Below are positions 17,377 through 25,560 of a stretch of 64,000 bases of DNA, piece by piece (positions within the stretch are counted from its first letter, which is position 1; each line of letters opens with the position of its first letter). Below the pieces are notes generated by a model. The model was not told the origin of the DNA. It did not search any database and worked only from the letters and a program-made list of their open reading frames with translations. The DNA comes from Kaistia geumhonensis (GTDB lineage Bacteria > Pseudomonadota > Alphaproteobacteria > Rhizobiales > Kaistiaceae), in the NCBI RefSeq assembly GCF_030815145.1, contig NZ_JAUSWJ010000001.1, positions 4,144,501 to 4,208,500 of the forward strand. The letters run 5' to 3'. The position numbers and the translations under genes were made by a program.

Positions 17377-18207
17377 CTACGATCCCTTGCGGAGCTGGAC
17401 AACCGTGCCCCACGGATCGAGGACCTCGCGCTCGGCCGTGACACCGCTGCCCGAGAGCGCGACATAGGCGAGCCCGCCGCGGGCCGGATCGCGCGGGCCG
17501 GCGCCGCGACTCCTCCAGATGTTGCCGGCGATGTGGTGGTGATAGCCGCCCGACGACAGGAAGCTCGCGCCGGGATAGCGGGCCACGACGTCGAGACCGA
17601 TCTCGGAGGTCCACCAGTCCTCGGCAAGCTTGTCGTTCCCGACGCGCAGATGGACATGGCCGATCCTGAGCGCCTCGGGCGCCGACGCATAGGGCGCCGC
17701 GCCCGCCGGCACCGACTCGAGGATCGCGTCCACGTCGAGCGGGTCCGTGCGCATGTCGACGAGCTTGCCGTCGCTCCAGCGCCAGCCCTGCTCGGGCCGG
17801 TCGGCATAGACCTCGATGCCGTTGCCCTCGGGATCGGTGAGGTAGAAGGCCTCGCTGACCACATGGTCGGACATGCCGTCGACCGGAATCCTCCTGTCGA
17901 TCGCATGCCTCACCCAGCGGCCGAGATCGGCGCGGGTCGGCATCAGGAAGGCGGTGTGGAAGAGGCCGGCGCTGCGCGGGTCATCGAGCGCCGCGCCGGG
18001 CGGCAGCGCCGAGAGTTCGAGGAAGGGGATGCCGCCCGCGCCGAGAAGCGCGTGGCCGTCCTTTTCCGCGATCGTCTCGAGGCCGAGCAGGGCTCGATAA
18101 TAGGAAGCGAGCGTCGGGACGCTCTTCGCCTTCAGCCCGACGGCCGCGACATGCAACGGCCGGGTGAGCGCGAAGGGAAGCGTCGGGGAGGGTGCGGCGT
18201 CGGCCAT
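17377..18207 (-). CDS. Two-domain VOC-family protein (glyoxalase / catechol-2,3-dioxygenase-like)
   Basis: A 276-residue protein with two VOC (vicinal oxygen chelate) modules. The N-terminal one runs from PLHVAAVGLKAKSVPTLASY to FYLTDPEGNGIEVYADRPEQ, the C-terminal one from IGHVHLRVGNDKLAEDWWTS to GYHHHIAGN. The residues expected to bind metal, the histidines in HVHLRV and HTAFLM and the glutamate in GIEVY, are visible. The CatE-type group includes ring-cleavage dioxygenases and uncharacterised relatives, so a substrate cannot be given. ATG at 18207 is preferred to a TTG 12 bp upstream. It ends about 60 bp from the kinase gene, which converges on it. Confidence 0.85.
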   Translation of the reverse strand: MADAAPSPTLPFALTRPLHVAAVGLKAKSVPTLASYYRALLGLETIAEKDGHALLGAGGIPFLELSALPPGAALDDPRSAGLFHTAFLMPTRADLGRWVRHAIDRRIPVDGMSDHVVSEAFYLTDPEGNGIEVYADRPEQGWRWSDGKLVDMRTDPLDVDAILESVPAGAAPYASAPEALRIGHVHLRVGNDKLAEDWWTSEIGLDVVARYPGASFLSSGGYHHHIAGNIWRSRGAGPRDPARGGLAYVALSGSGVTAEREVLDPWGTVVQLRKGS

Positions 18208-18290
18208 GATCGGTTCCAATCCGGATGTCCCATCCTAGCTATGCCTATCCTCGGGGCAGGCAAAGCCGGGCCGAAGTGAACACACCGTGC

Positions 18291-18644
18291 TCAGAAGAGC
18301 CGCGCGCCATCGGGAACGGCGCGCTCTATCGCCGTCAGCACGACCGCGCCCTCGGTATCCGGCAGGCCGAGCGTCAGCACTTCCGACATGAAGGGGCCGA
18401 TCTGGCGCGGCGGGAAATTGACCACGGCGAGCACCTGGCGGCCGACGAGTTCGTCGGCGCCGTAATGCCGGGTGATCTGCGCGGAGGATTTCTTGCGGCC
18501 GATCACCGGCCCGAAATCGATGACGAGCTTGTAGGCCGGCTTGCGCGCTTCCGGGAAGGGCGCCGCTTCGACGATGGTTCCGGCCCTGATGTCGACCTTC
18601 AGGAAATCGTCGAAACCAATCGTCGCGCTCGCCGTGTCGTCCAT
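18291..18644 (-). CDS. csaA: tRNA-binding protein / export chaperone CsaA
   Basis: A 117-residue protein consisting of a single OB-fold EMAP/tRNA-binding domain. It has the family pattern FLKVDIRAGTIVEAAPFPEARKPAYKL, then VIGRKKSSAQIT and QVLAVVNFPPRQIGPFMSEVLTLG. CsaA is a homodimeric chaperone with export-related activity in Bacillus and also resembles the C-terminal domain of MetRS. The size is exactly that of the family. The ATG at 18644 has GGAG about 8 bp upstream. The gene lies in a cluster with tetR and proC, an arrangement often seen in related genomes. Confidence 0.93.
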   Translation of the reverse strand: MDDTASATIGFDDFLKVDIRAGTIVEAAPFPEARKPAYKLVIDFGPVIGRKKSSAQITRHYGADELVGRQVLAVVNFPPRQIGPFMSEVLTLGLPDTEGAVVLTAIERAVPDGARLF

Positions 18645-18696
18645 CGCCGCTGCTCCTTGTGAGGGTCAGCGCGACGTAGCATCGCCAGCCGCCGCG

Positions 18697-19377
18697 TCAA
18701 GCCGGAACGTCGCCGGCGCCAGCGGGCGGCGCCTCGCGAACAGTCGACGGGCGAGGGGACGAACGGCGGGACGAGAAGCGGCGGGCGATCCCGCAGAGCG
18801 TCCGTTCGACGCGGCCGAGCCGCTGGTCCCAGCCTTCGGCTCGCGACAGCGCCCGGTCGAGAGCCGACATGGTTCGCGACTGATCGGGATCGGTGTCGTC
18901 GACCCAGACGGCGGAAACCTTGGCCATGAGCAGCGCCAGTCCTTCGGTACGCGCGATGCCGCGCATTCCGTCCGATCCGATGCCGGCCGTCGCCAGCATG
19001 TAGCGTGCGGACGGCAGCGCGGCGGCGTTGACTGCGAGCGCCAGGGCCGGATCACGGCGGCAACTTTCGCCGAGATGCGCGATGGACCGGCGATAGGCGG
19101 CGAGGCGGTCGAAGCGGCGCATCAGGACGTCGAAGAGACGGTCGCGATGCGAATCGCCGCCGGCATCGCCGGGCTCGATCTCGTCGAGCACCGCGCGGTC
19201 GATGCGGCGCATGAAGGCACCGAGAATGGCCAGTTTGCCGTCGGCGCCTTCGCGCAATTCGCCCAGCGAGAGGTTCGCCCGGGTCGCGATCTCGGGGAGG
19301 GTGATCGCTTCGAAGCGCTTCTCGGCGAGCAGCGACATGAAGGCGTCGATGATCGGATCCGGTACTGCCTGATGCAT
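18697..19377 (-). CDS. TetR-family transcriptional regulator
   Basis: A 226-residue protein with a TetR-type N-terminal helix-turn-helix, KRFEAITLPEIATRANLSLGELREGADGKLAILGAFM (the core is about residues 20–56), followed by a helical ligand-binding or COQ9-like region. The tail is unusually basic and serine/arginine-rich (residues about 196–220), of low complexity. The target genes are not obvious; neighbours are csaA (52 bp downstream) and proC upstream across a short gap with a terminator. Whether it regulates them is inference only. Confidence 0.85.
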   Translation of the reverse strand: MHQAVPDPIIDAFMSLLAEKRFEAITLPEIATRANLSLGELREGADGKLAILGAFMRRIDRAVLDEIEPGDAGGDSHRDRLFDVLMRRFDRLAAYRRSIAHLGESCRRDPALALAVNAAALPSARYMLATAGIGSDGMRGIARTEGLALLMAKVSAVWVDDTDPDQSRTMSALDRALSRAEGWDQRLGRVERTLCGIARRFSSRRSSPRPSTVREAPPAGAGDVPA

Positions 19378-19406
19378 GACTCTGCTCCCTGAAGCTGATC
19401 GGCCTT

Positions 19407-19434
19407 GAGAGAAGATAGGGCGCGAATGCGCCCT
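19407..19434 (-). terminator. Candidate terminator after proC
   Basis: A 7-bp stem AGGGCGC / GCGCCCT with a GAAT loop (19417–19434) lies 3 bp beyond the proC stop. On the minus strand it is followed by ATCTTCTCTC, a U-rich but interrupted tail. Confidence 0.55.
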
Positions 19435-19437
19435 CTT

Positions 19438-20262
19438 TCAGCCCGCTAGTTCTTCGGCGCGCCGTTTTGCGGCCGCCACGGCCTGATGCATCAGCGGCCC
19501 GAGCCCGTCCTCCGCCATCAGGACCGCGAGCGCCGCCGCCGTGGTGCCGTTCGGCGAGGTGACGTTGCGGCGCAGTTCGCCGGGCGGCAGCGGCGAATGT
19601 TCGAGCAGTTCTCCCGACCCCGACACCGTCGCGCGCGCAAAGCGCTCGGCCAGTTCCGGCGGCAGGCCGGCCGCGATGCCTGCCGCGGCGAGCGCCTCGG
19701 CGAGAAGGAACACATAGGCCGGGCCGGAACCGGACATCGCGGTCACCGCATCGATGAGGCTTTCTTCGTCGACCCAGCCGACGATGCCGACCGCCTCGAT
19801 TAGTGCGCCAACCAGCGCGCGGTCGGCCTTTGACACGGCTGCGTTGGCATAGAGGCCGGTGGCGCCGCGTCCGACCTGCGCGGGCGTGTTCGGCATGGCG
19901 CGGACGATCGCGCCGCCGAGCGCTGCTTCGAGCGTCGCGACCGTCGTTCCGGCCGCAATGGAGACGCTGACGGTCCTTGGCCCCACCAGCGCACGCACCG
20001 CCGGAAGCGCCGCGCCCATCATCTGCGGCTTCACCGCAATCAGCAGCACGCGCGCCACGATCCCCGAAGGCGGGACGCTTTGGTGCGCGATGCCGGCCTT
20101 CGCCAACATCTCGATTGTCTCCGGCGGCGGACCCGGATCGACCACCACCACAGCCTTGGGATCGAGTCCGACCTTCAGCCAGCCGGCGAGCAGCGCGCCG
20201 CCCATCTTGCCGGCGCCGATCAGGACGAGCGGGGATTCGGGCGTTAGTTCTGGGAAAGCCAT
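19438..20262 (-). CDS. proC: Pyrroline-5-carboxylate reductase
   Basis: A 274-residue ProC, which catalyses the last step of proline synthesis, NAD(P)H-dependent reduction of pyrroline-5-carboxylate. The Rossmann motif LVLIGAGKMGGALLAGWL is near the N-terminus. The family signature in the dimerisation domain is clear as AMPNTPAQVGRGATGL and AMSGSGPAYVFLLAEALAAAG, with a final LRRNVTSPNGTTAAAL. The ATG at 20262 is chosen because the domain begins directly there; the longer frame is spurious. The proline iminopeptidase gene lies 50 bp upstream on the same strand, so both may act in proline supply. Confidence 0.95.
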   Translation of the reverse strand: MAFPELTPESPLVLIGAGKMGGALLAGWLKVGLDPKAVVVVDPGPPPETIEMLAKAGIAHQSVPPSGIVARVLLIAVKPQMMGAALPAVRALVGPRTVSVSIAAGTTVATLEAALGGAIVRAMPNTPAQVGRGATGLYANAAVSKADRALVGALIEAVGIVGWVDEESLIDAVTAMSGSGPAYVFLLAEALAAAGIAAGLPPELAERFARATVSGSGELLEHSPLPPGELRRNVTSPNGTTAAALAVLMAEDGLGPLMHQAVAAAKRRAEELAG

Positions 20263-20312
20263 GGTGCCACCGGTCGGTTTCGAGAGAGAGCGGTCATAGA
20301 CCGGGAAGCCTT

Positions 20313-21290
20313 CTATTGGGAAGCCGCCGCTCCTCCGCCCGCCAGGGCGTCGAGGGCCTCGCGCATTGCCAGCAACGAAAGCGGCCCGCCATGGCCTTCG
20401 CTTTCGATGACCACCAGCCGGCTCGCCGGCCAGCGGCGATAGAGTTCGCACGGCGTGACGAGCGGGCTGCTGATGTCGCGCCGCCCGTGAATGAGCACGG
20501 CCGGGACATGCGCTATGCGGCCGATGCCCTCAAGGAGGGACTCGTTGCCGGGCCGGAAGCCGTCATGGGCGAAATAATGCGTGGCGAGCGTCGCGAAGAC
20601 GAGGCCGGCTGTCTCGTCGAACCGTCCGGCCAGCGGCGCGAAGTTCGGATCGAGCGCGACATGGGTGTCTTCCCATGCATTCCAGGCAGCGGCGGCGGCG
20701 AGCCGGTCGTCGCGCGGACCGGACGCGAGCCGTCTCGCATAGGCCTCGACGATCCGTTCGCCCGGCCTGCGTTCCGACGCCTCCTCGAAGCGTTGCCAGG
20801 CCTCTGGGAAGACTCGGCCCATCGCCTCTGTCATCCAGTCGACCTCCGCGCGGCTGGTGGTCGTCACCGCCATCAGCACTAGCGCCGCGACACGGTCCGG
20901 ATGTGCCTCGGCATAGGCGATGGCGAGCGTGGCGCCCCAGGAGCCGCCGGTGACGACGACGTCGCCGAATCCGAGATGGGCGCGGATCGTCTCGATATCG
21001 GCGATCAGGCGGTCGGTGGTGTTGTTGCCAAGCCTGTCGGGCCGCTCGCTCGCGAGCGGCGTGCTCCGCCCACAGCCGCGCTGGTCGATGCCGAGGATGC
21101 AGTAGCGCTCAGGATCGAAGGGGCGGCGGTAGCGATCGCCCCTGAGGCCGCTGCCCGGCCCGCCATGGAGATACAGCGCCGGCCGGCCCGCGGGATTGCC
21201 CGAAAGCTCGAAATAGATGTCGTCGCCGTCCGGCATCGTGAGATGGCCGGAGCGGAACGGGGGCGCGGGCAGGTAGAGGCCGTCGATCAC
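20313..21290 (-). CDS. pip: Proline iminopeptidase (S33 alpha/beta hydrolase)
   Basis: A 325-residue alpha/beta-hydrolase of peptidase family S33 that removes N-terminal proline from peptides. The oxyanion block YLHGGPGSGL is near residue 40, the nucleophile elbow GGSWGATLAIAY near 114–125, and the acid and histidine lie in HGRRDISSP and SEGHGG near the C-terminus. The family DQRGCGRSTP motif is present. The start is a GTG at 21290. It is followed at once by proC. The exact peptide specificity is assigned by family and could be broader. Confidence 0.9.
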   Translation of the reverse strand: MIDGLYLPAPPFRSGHLTMPDGDDIYFELSGNPAGRPALYLHGGPGSGLRGDRYRRPFDPERYCILGIDQRGCGRSTPLASERPDRLGNNTTDRLIADIETIRAHLGFGDVVVTGGSWGATLAIAYAEAHPDRVAALVLMAVTTTSRAEVDWMTEAMGRVFPEAWQRFEEASERRPGERIVEAYARRLASGPRDDRLAAAAAWNAWEDTHVALDPNFAPLAGRFDETAGLVFATLATHYFAHDGFRPGNESLLEGIGRIAHVPAVLIHGRRDISSPLVTPCELYRRWPASRLVVIESEGHGGPLSLLAMREALDALAGGGAAASQ

Positions 21291-21306
21291 GGGCGGAGGC
21301 GCATAT

Positions 21307-21335
21307 GAAAAAGGTCGCCGCGCGGGCGGCGACCT
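21307..21335 (-). terminator. Rho-independent terminator after ybjN-like gene
   Basis: A perfect 10-bp stem AGGTCGCCGC / GCGGCGACCT with a 4-nt loop (21312–21335). On the minus strand it is followed by TTTTC. It lies 23 bp downstream of the YbjN stop. Confidence 0.85.
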
Positions 21336-21358
21336 CTCGTTGGAATCTCAGGCTGCCG

Positions 21359-21862
21359 TCAGGCCTCGCCGACGGTCTCGAACATAACGGTATCAAGCGC
21401 TTCCTGGGCGGGCTTGCCGGCCCAGACGACGAACTGGAACGCCTGGTAGTAGCGCTCGCAGCTCTCGATCGCGTTCTCGAGCAGGCCCTCGACCTGCGCG
21501 GCATTCGGCTCGGCGCCGCCGGCGAGGAGCATGGTCTGGCGATACATCACGACGCCTTCCTTGCCCCAGAGATCGAAATGGCCGATCCAGAGCTGCTCGT
21601 TGACCAGCGAAAGAAGGCGCATCACCTCGGTCTTGCGCGGCTCGGTCACCTTGAGATCGAACGCGCAGGCCAGGTGCATCGCCTCCATGTCCTCCATCCA
21701 GGAGAAGGAGACATGGTAGTCGCACCACCCGCCGCCGATCGCGATCGTGATCTCGTCGTCGGCCGAACGCTCGAAACTCCAGTCGTTGATCGCAGCGATA
21801 TGCTCGATCGTGTCGACGGGGTTCGATCGACGGTCTTCGGTCTCGAATTCGATGAGGCTCAT
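21359..21862 (-). CDS. YbjN domain-containing protein
   Basis: A 167-residue cytoplasmic protein of the YbjN family (type III secretion chaperone-like fold). It has blocks such as NPVDTIEHIAAINDWSFER and LWIGHFDLWGKEGVVMYRQT. In E. coli, YbjN affects motility, biofilm and stress phenotypes, but its molecular function is not established. I start at the ATG at 21862; the frame is open further upstream but without conserved sequence. In the Hyphomicrobiales a YbjN gene commonly lies next to proC; here the iminopeptidase gene separates them, and a strong terminator follows. Confidence 0.88.
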   Translation of the reverse strand: MSLIEFETEDRRSNPVDTIEHIAAINDWSFERSADDEITIAIGGGWCDYHVSFSWMEDMEAMHLACAFDLKVTEPRKTEVMRLLSLVNEQLWIGHFDLWGKEGVVMYRQTMLLAGGAEPNAAQVEGLLENAIESCERYYQAFQFVVWAGKPAQEALDTVMFETVGEA

Positions 21863-22146
21863 GGCCGATCCTCGCGCTTGATCGGAAGGGAAAGCACGCA
21901 CAACAAGCAATTCCGGTCGGAGAACCGAAGTCCTCCCTCCGTTTCCGAGCGAAAGGCGGCCAGCCGAAGCGGCGACACGATCACCCGAAACCCGTATTGG
22001 CACGAAGCCAGGCAGCGCGAATCTGTTGTCTATGAATATATAGCGGTCGGTCCGAATGGCGAGATCACATTTGCTCGCGAGTGCGAAAGGCTGTTGATCG
22101 CGCTTTTGGCGGCGCCGCAGCAATCGTTGTGCGCTGCCTGATCGGA
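21863..22146. other. Intergenic region upstream of ybjN-like gene
   Basis: Together with the cspA terminator this forms a 344-bp stretch without a gene. It must hold the ybjN promoter. An AT-rich patch with TATATA at about 22036–22041 stands out against the GC-rich surroundings, but I cannot pair it with a convincing -35 element. Frames are open on both strands, but none shows a start, ribosome binding site and recognisable protein together. Confidence 0.5.
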
Positions 22147-22179
22147 GAAAGAAAAACGCCCCGGAAATGATCCGGGGCG
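22147..22179 (-). terminator. Rho-independent terminator after cspA
   Basis: A perfect 9-bp stem CGCCCCGGA / TCCGGGGCG (22157–22179) with a 5-nt loop, followed on the minus strand by TTTTTCTTT. This is one of the clearest terminators in the window, 28 bp after the cspA stop. Confidence 0.93.
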
Positions 22180-22206
22180 CGCGATGGGGACAGTCTTCGC
22201 GATCGG

Positions 22207-22419
22207 TCAGATCGGGCGCAGATCAACGGCCTTGGGGCCCTTGCCACGCTTGTCGGGCTCGGTCTCGAAGGAAATGCGCATGCCATCGTTGAGGCCGCTG
22301 AGGCCGGAGCGCTCGACCGCGGTGACGTGAACGAACACGTCGGATCCGCCCTGGTCGGGAGTAATGAATCCGAAGCCTTTGGAAGCATTGAAAAATTTGA
22401 CGGTGCCGGTCTGGCGCAT
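22207..22419 (-). CDS. cspA: Cold-shock-domain protein (CspA family)
   Basis: A 70-residue single cold-shock domain that binds single-stranded RNA or DNA. RNP1 is visible as KGFGFITP and RNP2 as DVFVHVTAV, with the start MRQTGTVKFFNASKGFGFI. The ATG at 22419 is chosen over one 15 bp upstream because it has a GAGAGGA ribosome binding site and matches the family length. It is monocistronic, with its own terminator and a long upstream region. Such genes often have a structured 5' UTR responsive to cold, but whether this copy is cold-induced cannot be read from sequence. Confidence 0.95.
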   Translation of the reverse strand: MRQTGTVKFFNASKGFGFITPDQGGSDVFVHVTAVERSGLSGLNDGMRISFETEPDKRGKGPKAVDLRPI

Positions 22420-22434
22420 GGCCGATCCTCTCAC

Positions 22435-22810
22435 TTTCCTGTGGCAGCGGCCCGTATGGCCGCCGTCGTCTTCGGGTCCTCAGATGTCGGTGGAAAATGC
22501 CGGTATCGTCCGATGGCCGGTGCGATGCGGAACGCCTCCTTCGCCAAGAAGCCCCCTCCCTTGAACCGCGCGACCCCAGTCTCCGTCCGTCCTTCGTCTG
22601 ACCTCGCGCCTAAAGAATGCAGTAGAAATCTACGGAAATCAACGTTTTCGGCCCGCGGCCTCTGCGATGGACAGCGCTGCCCAAGAAGCGGGCGGTAACA
22701 TGACAGGATGAGTGCAGGCGGAAGATCGTCGCAGCGGACCGCTTTGCTTGGCCAAGTTCGGATTGGCGCCCTCCCGAGGCTTGGTCGAGGCTTGACAAGG
22801 CCGCTCCGCT
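22435..22810. other. Intergenic region upstream of cspA
   Basis: This forms most of the 575-bp gap between cspA (leftward) and the dienelactone hydrolase (rightward). On the minus strand a possible promoter, TTGATT-N17-CATTCT, lies at about 22614–22642, which would give cspA a leader of roughly 190 nt; this is weak. No protein-coding frame in it looks real. Confidence 0.35.
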
Positions 22811-22818
22811 CCACTGCC

Positions 22819-22865
22819 GATCACGCGATCTGAACGGATCGTGATCGCCCCGGCGCCATGGCGCC
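22819..22865. promoter_or_regulatory. Two palindromes upstream of dienelactone hydrolase
   Basis: An imperfect inverted repeat GATCACGCGATC ... GATCGTGATC (22819–22846) is followed by the perfect 14-bp palindrome GGCGCCATGGCGCC (22852–22865). Both precede the ATG at 22995 by about 130–175 bp. They may be operator sites or a folded leader; the bound protein is unknown. Confidence 0.4.
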
Positions 22866-22994
22866 TTGAATGGGGGCGCCGCCGCTCCAAGACTTTGTCG
22901 GACTGGACGTTCCAGCCTGAGAAGCTTCCGCACCATCCGACATCAGACCATCGTCCGCAGTGACGCCGACGATCACGAGGGAGACGACGCGATC

Positions 22995-23909
22995 ATGGCC
23001 GCCACCGAACAGCCCGGCACACCCGGTTCCGAAGCCAAGCCTGCCGTCACGCAGGAAATGATCAAGCTCTACGACGAATACACGCATCTGACGCTCGATC
23101 GACGTGGCTTTATGGACAAGCTCACGAAGCTCGTCGGCAGTTCGGCCGCAGCCGCCGCCGTTGTGCCGATGCTGGCCGCCGACAAGGCGCGCGCTGCGGT
23201 CGTCGCCGAGGATGATGCCCGGATCGTGACCGAGCGCGTCAGCTTCCCCGGCCCGTCCGGCAAGCCGATCTCCGGGCTGCTCGCGAAGCCGAAGGACGCG
23301 TCCGGCAAGCTTCCGGCAGTGCTCGTCATCCACGAGAACCGCGGTCTCAACCCGCATATCGAGGACGTGACGCGGCGCTTCGCGGTGGACGGCTTCCTGA
23401 CACTCGGAGTGGATCTCCTGTCGACCTCGGGCGGGACGCCTGCCGACGAGGACAAGGCCCGCGCTATGATCGGCGAGCTGAAGCCTGCCGAAGCCCTCGC
23501 CGAGGCCATCGCGGCCGTCGCGTGGCTGAAGGACAATCCCGCTTCCAACGGCAAGGTCGGCGCGGTCGGCTTCTGCTGGGGCGGTGGCATGGTCAACCAG
23601 CTTGCCGTCAACGATCCCAACCTCGTCGCCGGCGTGGCCTATTACGGAATGCAGGCGAAAGCGGCGGATGTGCCGGAGATCAAGGCGAAGCTGATGCTTC
23701 ATTATGCGGGCCTCGACGAGCGCATCAATGCCGGCATCCCCGATTATGAGGCGGCGCTGAAGGCAGCGGGCACCGACTATCAGCTCTTTGTCTATGATGG
23801 CGTCAACCACGCCTTCAACAACGACACCTCTTCGGCCCGTTACGACGCCAAGGCCGCGGCGCTCGCATGGGGCCGGACGATCGATTTCCTGAAGGGCGCG
23901 CTCGCCTGA
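22995..23909 (+). CDS. Dienelactone hydrolase family protein
   Basis: A 304-residue alpha/beta-hydrolase of the dienelactone hydrolase type. The nucleophile motif GFCWGGGM carries the cysteine characteristic of the family; the aspartate (HYAGLDERI) and histidine (GVNHAFNND) complete the triad. Near residues 34–65 there is a twin-arginine-like stretch, LDRRGFMDKLTKLVGSS, followed by an alanine-rich hydrophobic run ending in ADKARA, which suggests Tat export; the motif is preceded by an unusually long n-region of about 35 residues. The ATG at 22995 is preferred to an earlier ATG at 22866 because the extension is not conserved. The natural substrate is unknown; the YghX-like group is largely uncharacterised. 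Confidence 0.87.
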   Translation: MAATEQPGTPGSEAKPAVTQEMIKLYDEYTHLTLDRRGFMDKLTKLVGSSAAAAAVVPMLAADKARAAVVAEDDARIVTERVSFPGPSGKPISGLLAKPKDASGKLPAVLVIHENRGLNPHIEDVTRRFAVDGFLTLGVDLLSTSGGTPADEDKARAMIGELKPAEALAEAIAAVAWLKDNPASNGKVGAVGFCWGGGMVNQLAVNDPNLVAGVAYYGMQAKAADVPEIKAKLMLHYAGLDERINAGIPDYEAALKAAGTDYQLFVYDGVNHAFNNDTSSARYDAKAAALAWGRTIDFLKGALA

Positions 23910-23952
23910 AAGGGCGCGACTGAAAGCGGCTTCTTCGCCTGCTTGTCATGAA

Positions 23953-23972
23953 TTTGGCACGATCGCTGCATA
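23953..23972 (+). promoter_or_regulatory. Candidate sigma54 (-24/-12) promoter
   Basis: TTGGCACGATCGCTGCA matches the RpoN consensus YTGGCACGRNNNTTGCW with one mismatch in the -12 element, and keeps the obligatory GG-N10-GC spacing (GG 23956–23957, GC 23968–23969). It points to the small secreted peptide gene at 24068, leaving a leader of about 85 nt that contains a hairpin at 23989–24015. No enhancer site was identified. Confidence 0.5.
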
Positions 23973-24067
23973 GATTTTGACGGTCAAACCGCTCCCTCGC
24001 AACCCGGGGGAGCGGACCTTCCAAAAATCCACAGCGATTGAACAACCGATCTGTCGGGAGTTGCGTC

Positions 24068-24211
24068 ATGACACGTCTGGGCGCGGAGGCCTGGCTGGCC
24101 GCGGCGGCCATCTGGCTGAGCATCATGTTGCCGAGTGCGGCCTTCGGCTGTGACGCTGGCCCGGATGCGGTGCCGTCCGGATTGTCGCGTACGCTGATCC
24201 ACGCGCACTGA
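24068..24211 (+). CDS. Putative secreted micropeptide (47 codons)
   Basis: A short ORF of 47 residues that I do not recognise. It has a good ribosome binding site, GGGAG 7 bp before the ATG. Its N-terminus reads MTRLGAEAWLAAAAIWLSIM, then LPSAAFGCDAG, i.e. a short n-region, a hydrophobic core and a plausible signal peptidase site (SAA or AFG), leaving a mature part of only about 20 residues. A lipoprotein is less likely because the lipobox is poor. It lies behind a sigma54-like promoter and a hairpin leader. The reading frame and signal features are seen directly; that it is translated is inference. Confidence 0.5.
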   Translation: MTRLGAEAWLAAAAIWLSIMLPSAAFGCDAGPDAVPSGLSRTLIHAH

Positions 24212-24275
24212 CGCTCGCCCTAGATCGCAGGACCGATGTGGCCTGCGCATCGGCGCCGGATGACTCCGTGCTGGA

Positions 24276-25445
24276 TCACTCGGCCAGCGCAACCGCATTG
24301 CGCCGGCAACCGATCCGCCAGGTCGTCAGCGCGACGCCGAGCGCCATGAGTGCAAGCAGCGCACCGACGAGCGGCAGCACGTCATAGGCGAAGCCGAGCG
24401 TCAGCGTGGCGCCGCCGATCCAGGCGCCGAGCGCGTTGCCGAGATTGAAGGCGCCCTGGTTGAGCGTCGATGCGAGATTGGGCGCCGCCGATGCGCATTC
24501 GATGACGCGCATCTGGAGTGGCGGGATCAGCACGAAGAACACGACGCCCCAGACGAACACCGTCGCCGCGGCGGCCGGCGCGAAATGGCTGCTCACTGCG
24601 AACTGAAGCAGCACCAGCGCCAGCAGGCCGAGCGCGCCCATGATCGTCTCCATGAGCCGCCAGTCGGCAAGGCGGCCACCGACGAGATTACCGATCGTGA
24701 TGCCGACGCCGAAGAGGAGCAGCACGATCGTGGTGCCGCGCGGCGAGATGCCGGCGACCGTCTGCAGGATCGGCGCGATGTAGGTGAATACGGCAAAAAG
24801 GCTCGCCGAGGTCACGACGCTCATCAGCATCGCAAGCCAGACCTGTCCGTCGCGGAAGACGCGCAATTCGCTCGCGAGGCCGGCCGGCTTTTCGCCGTCA
24901 CGCCCGGCGGGCACGAATGCAACGATGGCCGCCACCGAGACCAGCGCGATCGCTACCACGACGAAGAAGGTCGACCGCCAGCCGAAAGCCTGGCCGAGCG
25001 CCGTTCCCGCAGGCACGCCCAGAATGTTGGCGAGCGTCAGCCCCGCGAACATCATCGCCATGGCGCGGGCGCGCTGGTTCTGCGGAACGAGTGAAGCGGC
25101 GACGATCGAGCCGATACCGAAGAAGGCGCCATGGCCGAAGGCGGTAACCACGCGCGCGGCCATCAGCAAGCCGTAGGTCGGCGCCAGCGCGCAAAGCAGA
25201 TTACCGAGGGCGAAGAGAGTGGTGAGCCCGATCAGGGTCGACTTGCGCGGCAGGCCTGCCGTGGCGATGGCGATGATCGGCCCGCCGACCACGACGCCCA
25301 GCGCGTAACCGGTAATGAGGAGGCCCGCGCGCGGGATCGAGACGCCGAGGTCCTGCGCAAGTTCGGGCAGGAGCCCCATGATCACGAATTCGGTCGTGCC
25401 GACGCCGAACGAGGCGACGGCCAGGGCGAAGATCGCCAGAGGCAT
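24276..25445 (-). CDS. MFS exporter, DHA1 family (AraJ/YdhP-like)
   Basis: A 389-residue major facilitator transporter with twelve predicted membrane helices. The N-terminal MPLAIFALAVASFGVGTTEF followed by VIMGLLPELAQDLGVS is the usual start of the sugar/drug-efflux DHA1 group (AraJ, YdhP, PbuE). Typical family elements in the first loop, RKSTLIGLTTLFALGNLLCA, and in helix 5, GVPAGTALGQAFGWRSTFF, are present. The substrate cannot be inferred; relatives export arabinose, purine nucleosides or drugs. It is leftward, alone, between lepB and the micropeptide. A regulator is not adjacent. Confidence 0.88.
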   Translation of the reverse strand: MPLAIFALAVASFGVGTTEFVIMGLLPELAQDLGVSIPRAGLLITGYALGVVVGGPIIAIATAGLPRKSTLIGLTTLFALGNLLCALAPTYGLLMAARVVTAFGHGAFFGIGSIVAASLVPQNQRARAMAMMFAGLTLANILGVPAGTALGQAFGWRSTFFVVVAIALVSVAAIVAFVPAGRDGEKPAGLASELRVFRDGQVWLAMLMSVVTSASLFAVFTYIAPILQTVAGISPRGTTIVLLLFGVGITIGNLVGGRLADWRLMETIMGALGLLALVLLQFAVSSHFAPAAAATVFVWGVVFFVLIPPLQMRVIECASAAPNLASTLNQGAFNLGNALGAWIGGATLTLGFAYDVLPLVGALLALMALGVALTTWRIGCRRNAVALAE

Positions 25446-25560
25446 GGCGGCGGATCCTGGAGCGGAACGTCGAGGGGAACTATCGCTCCCTTATGACTCC
25501 GCGCGCGCTGCCGCGATGCAGCAAAAATGCCGCAGACCGCCGCTCGATTGAGGTCGGGAC

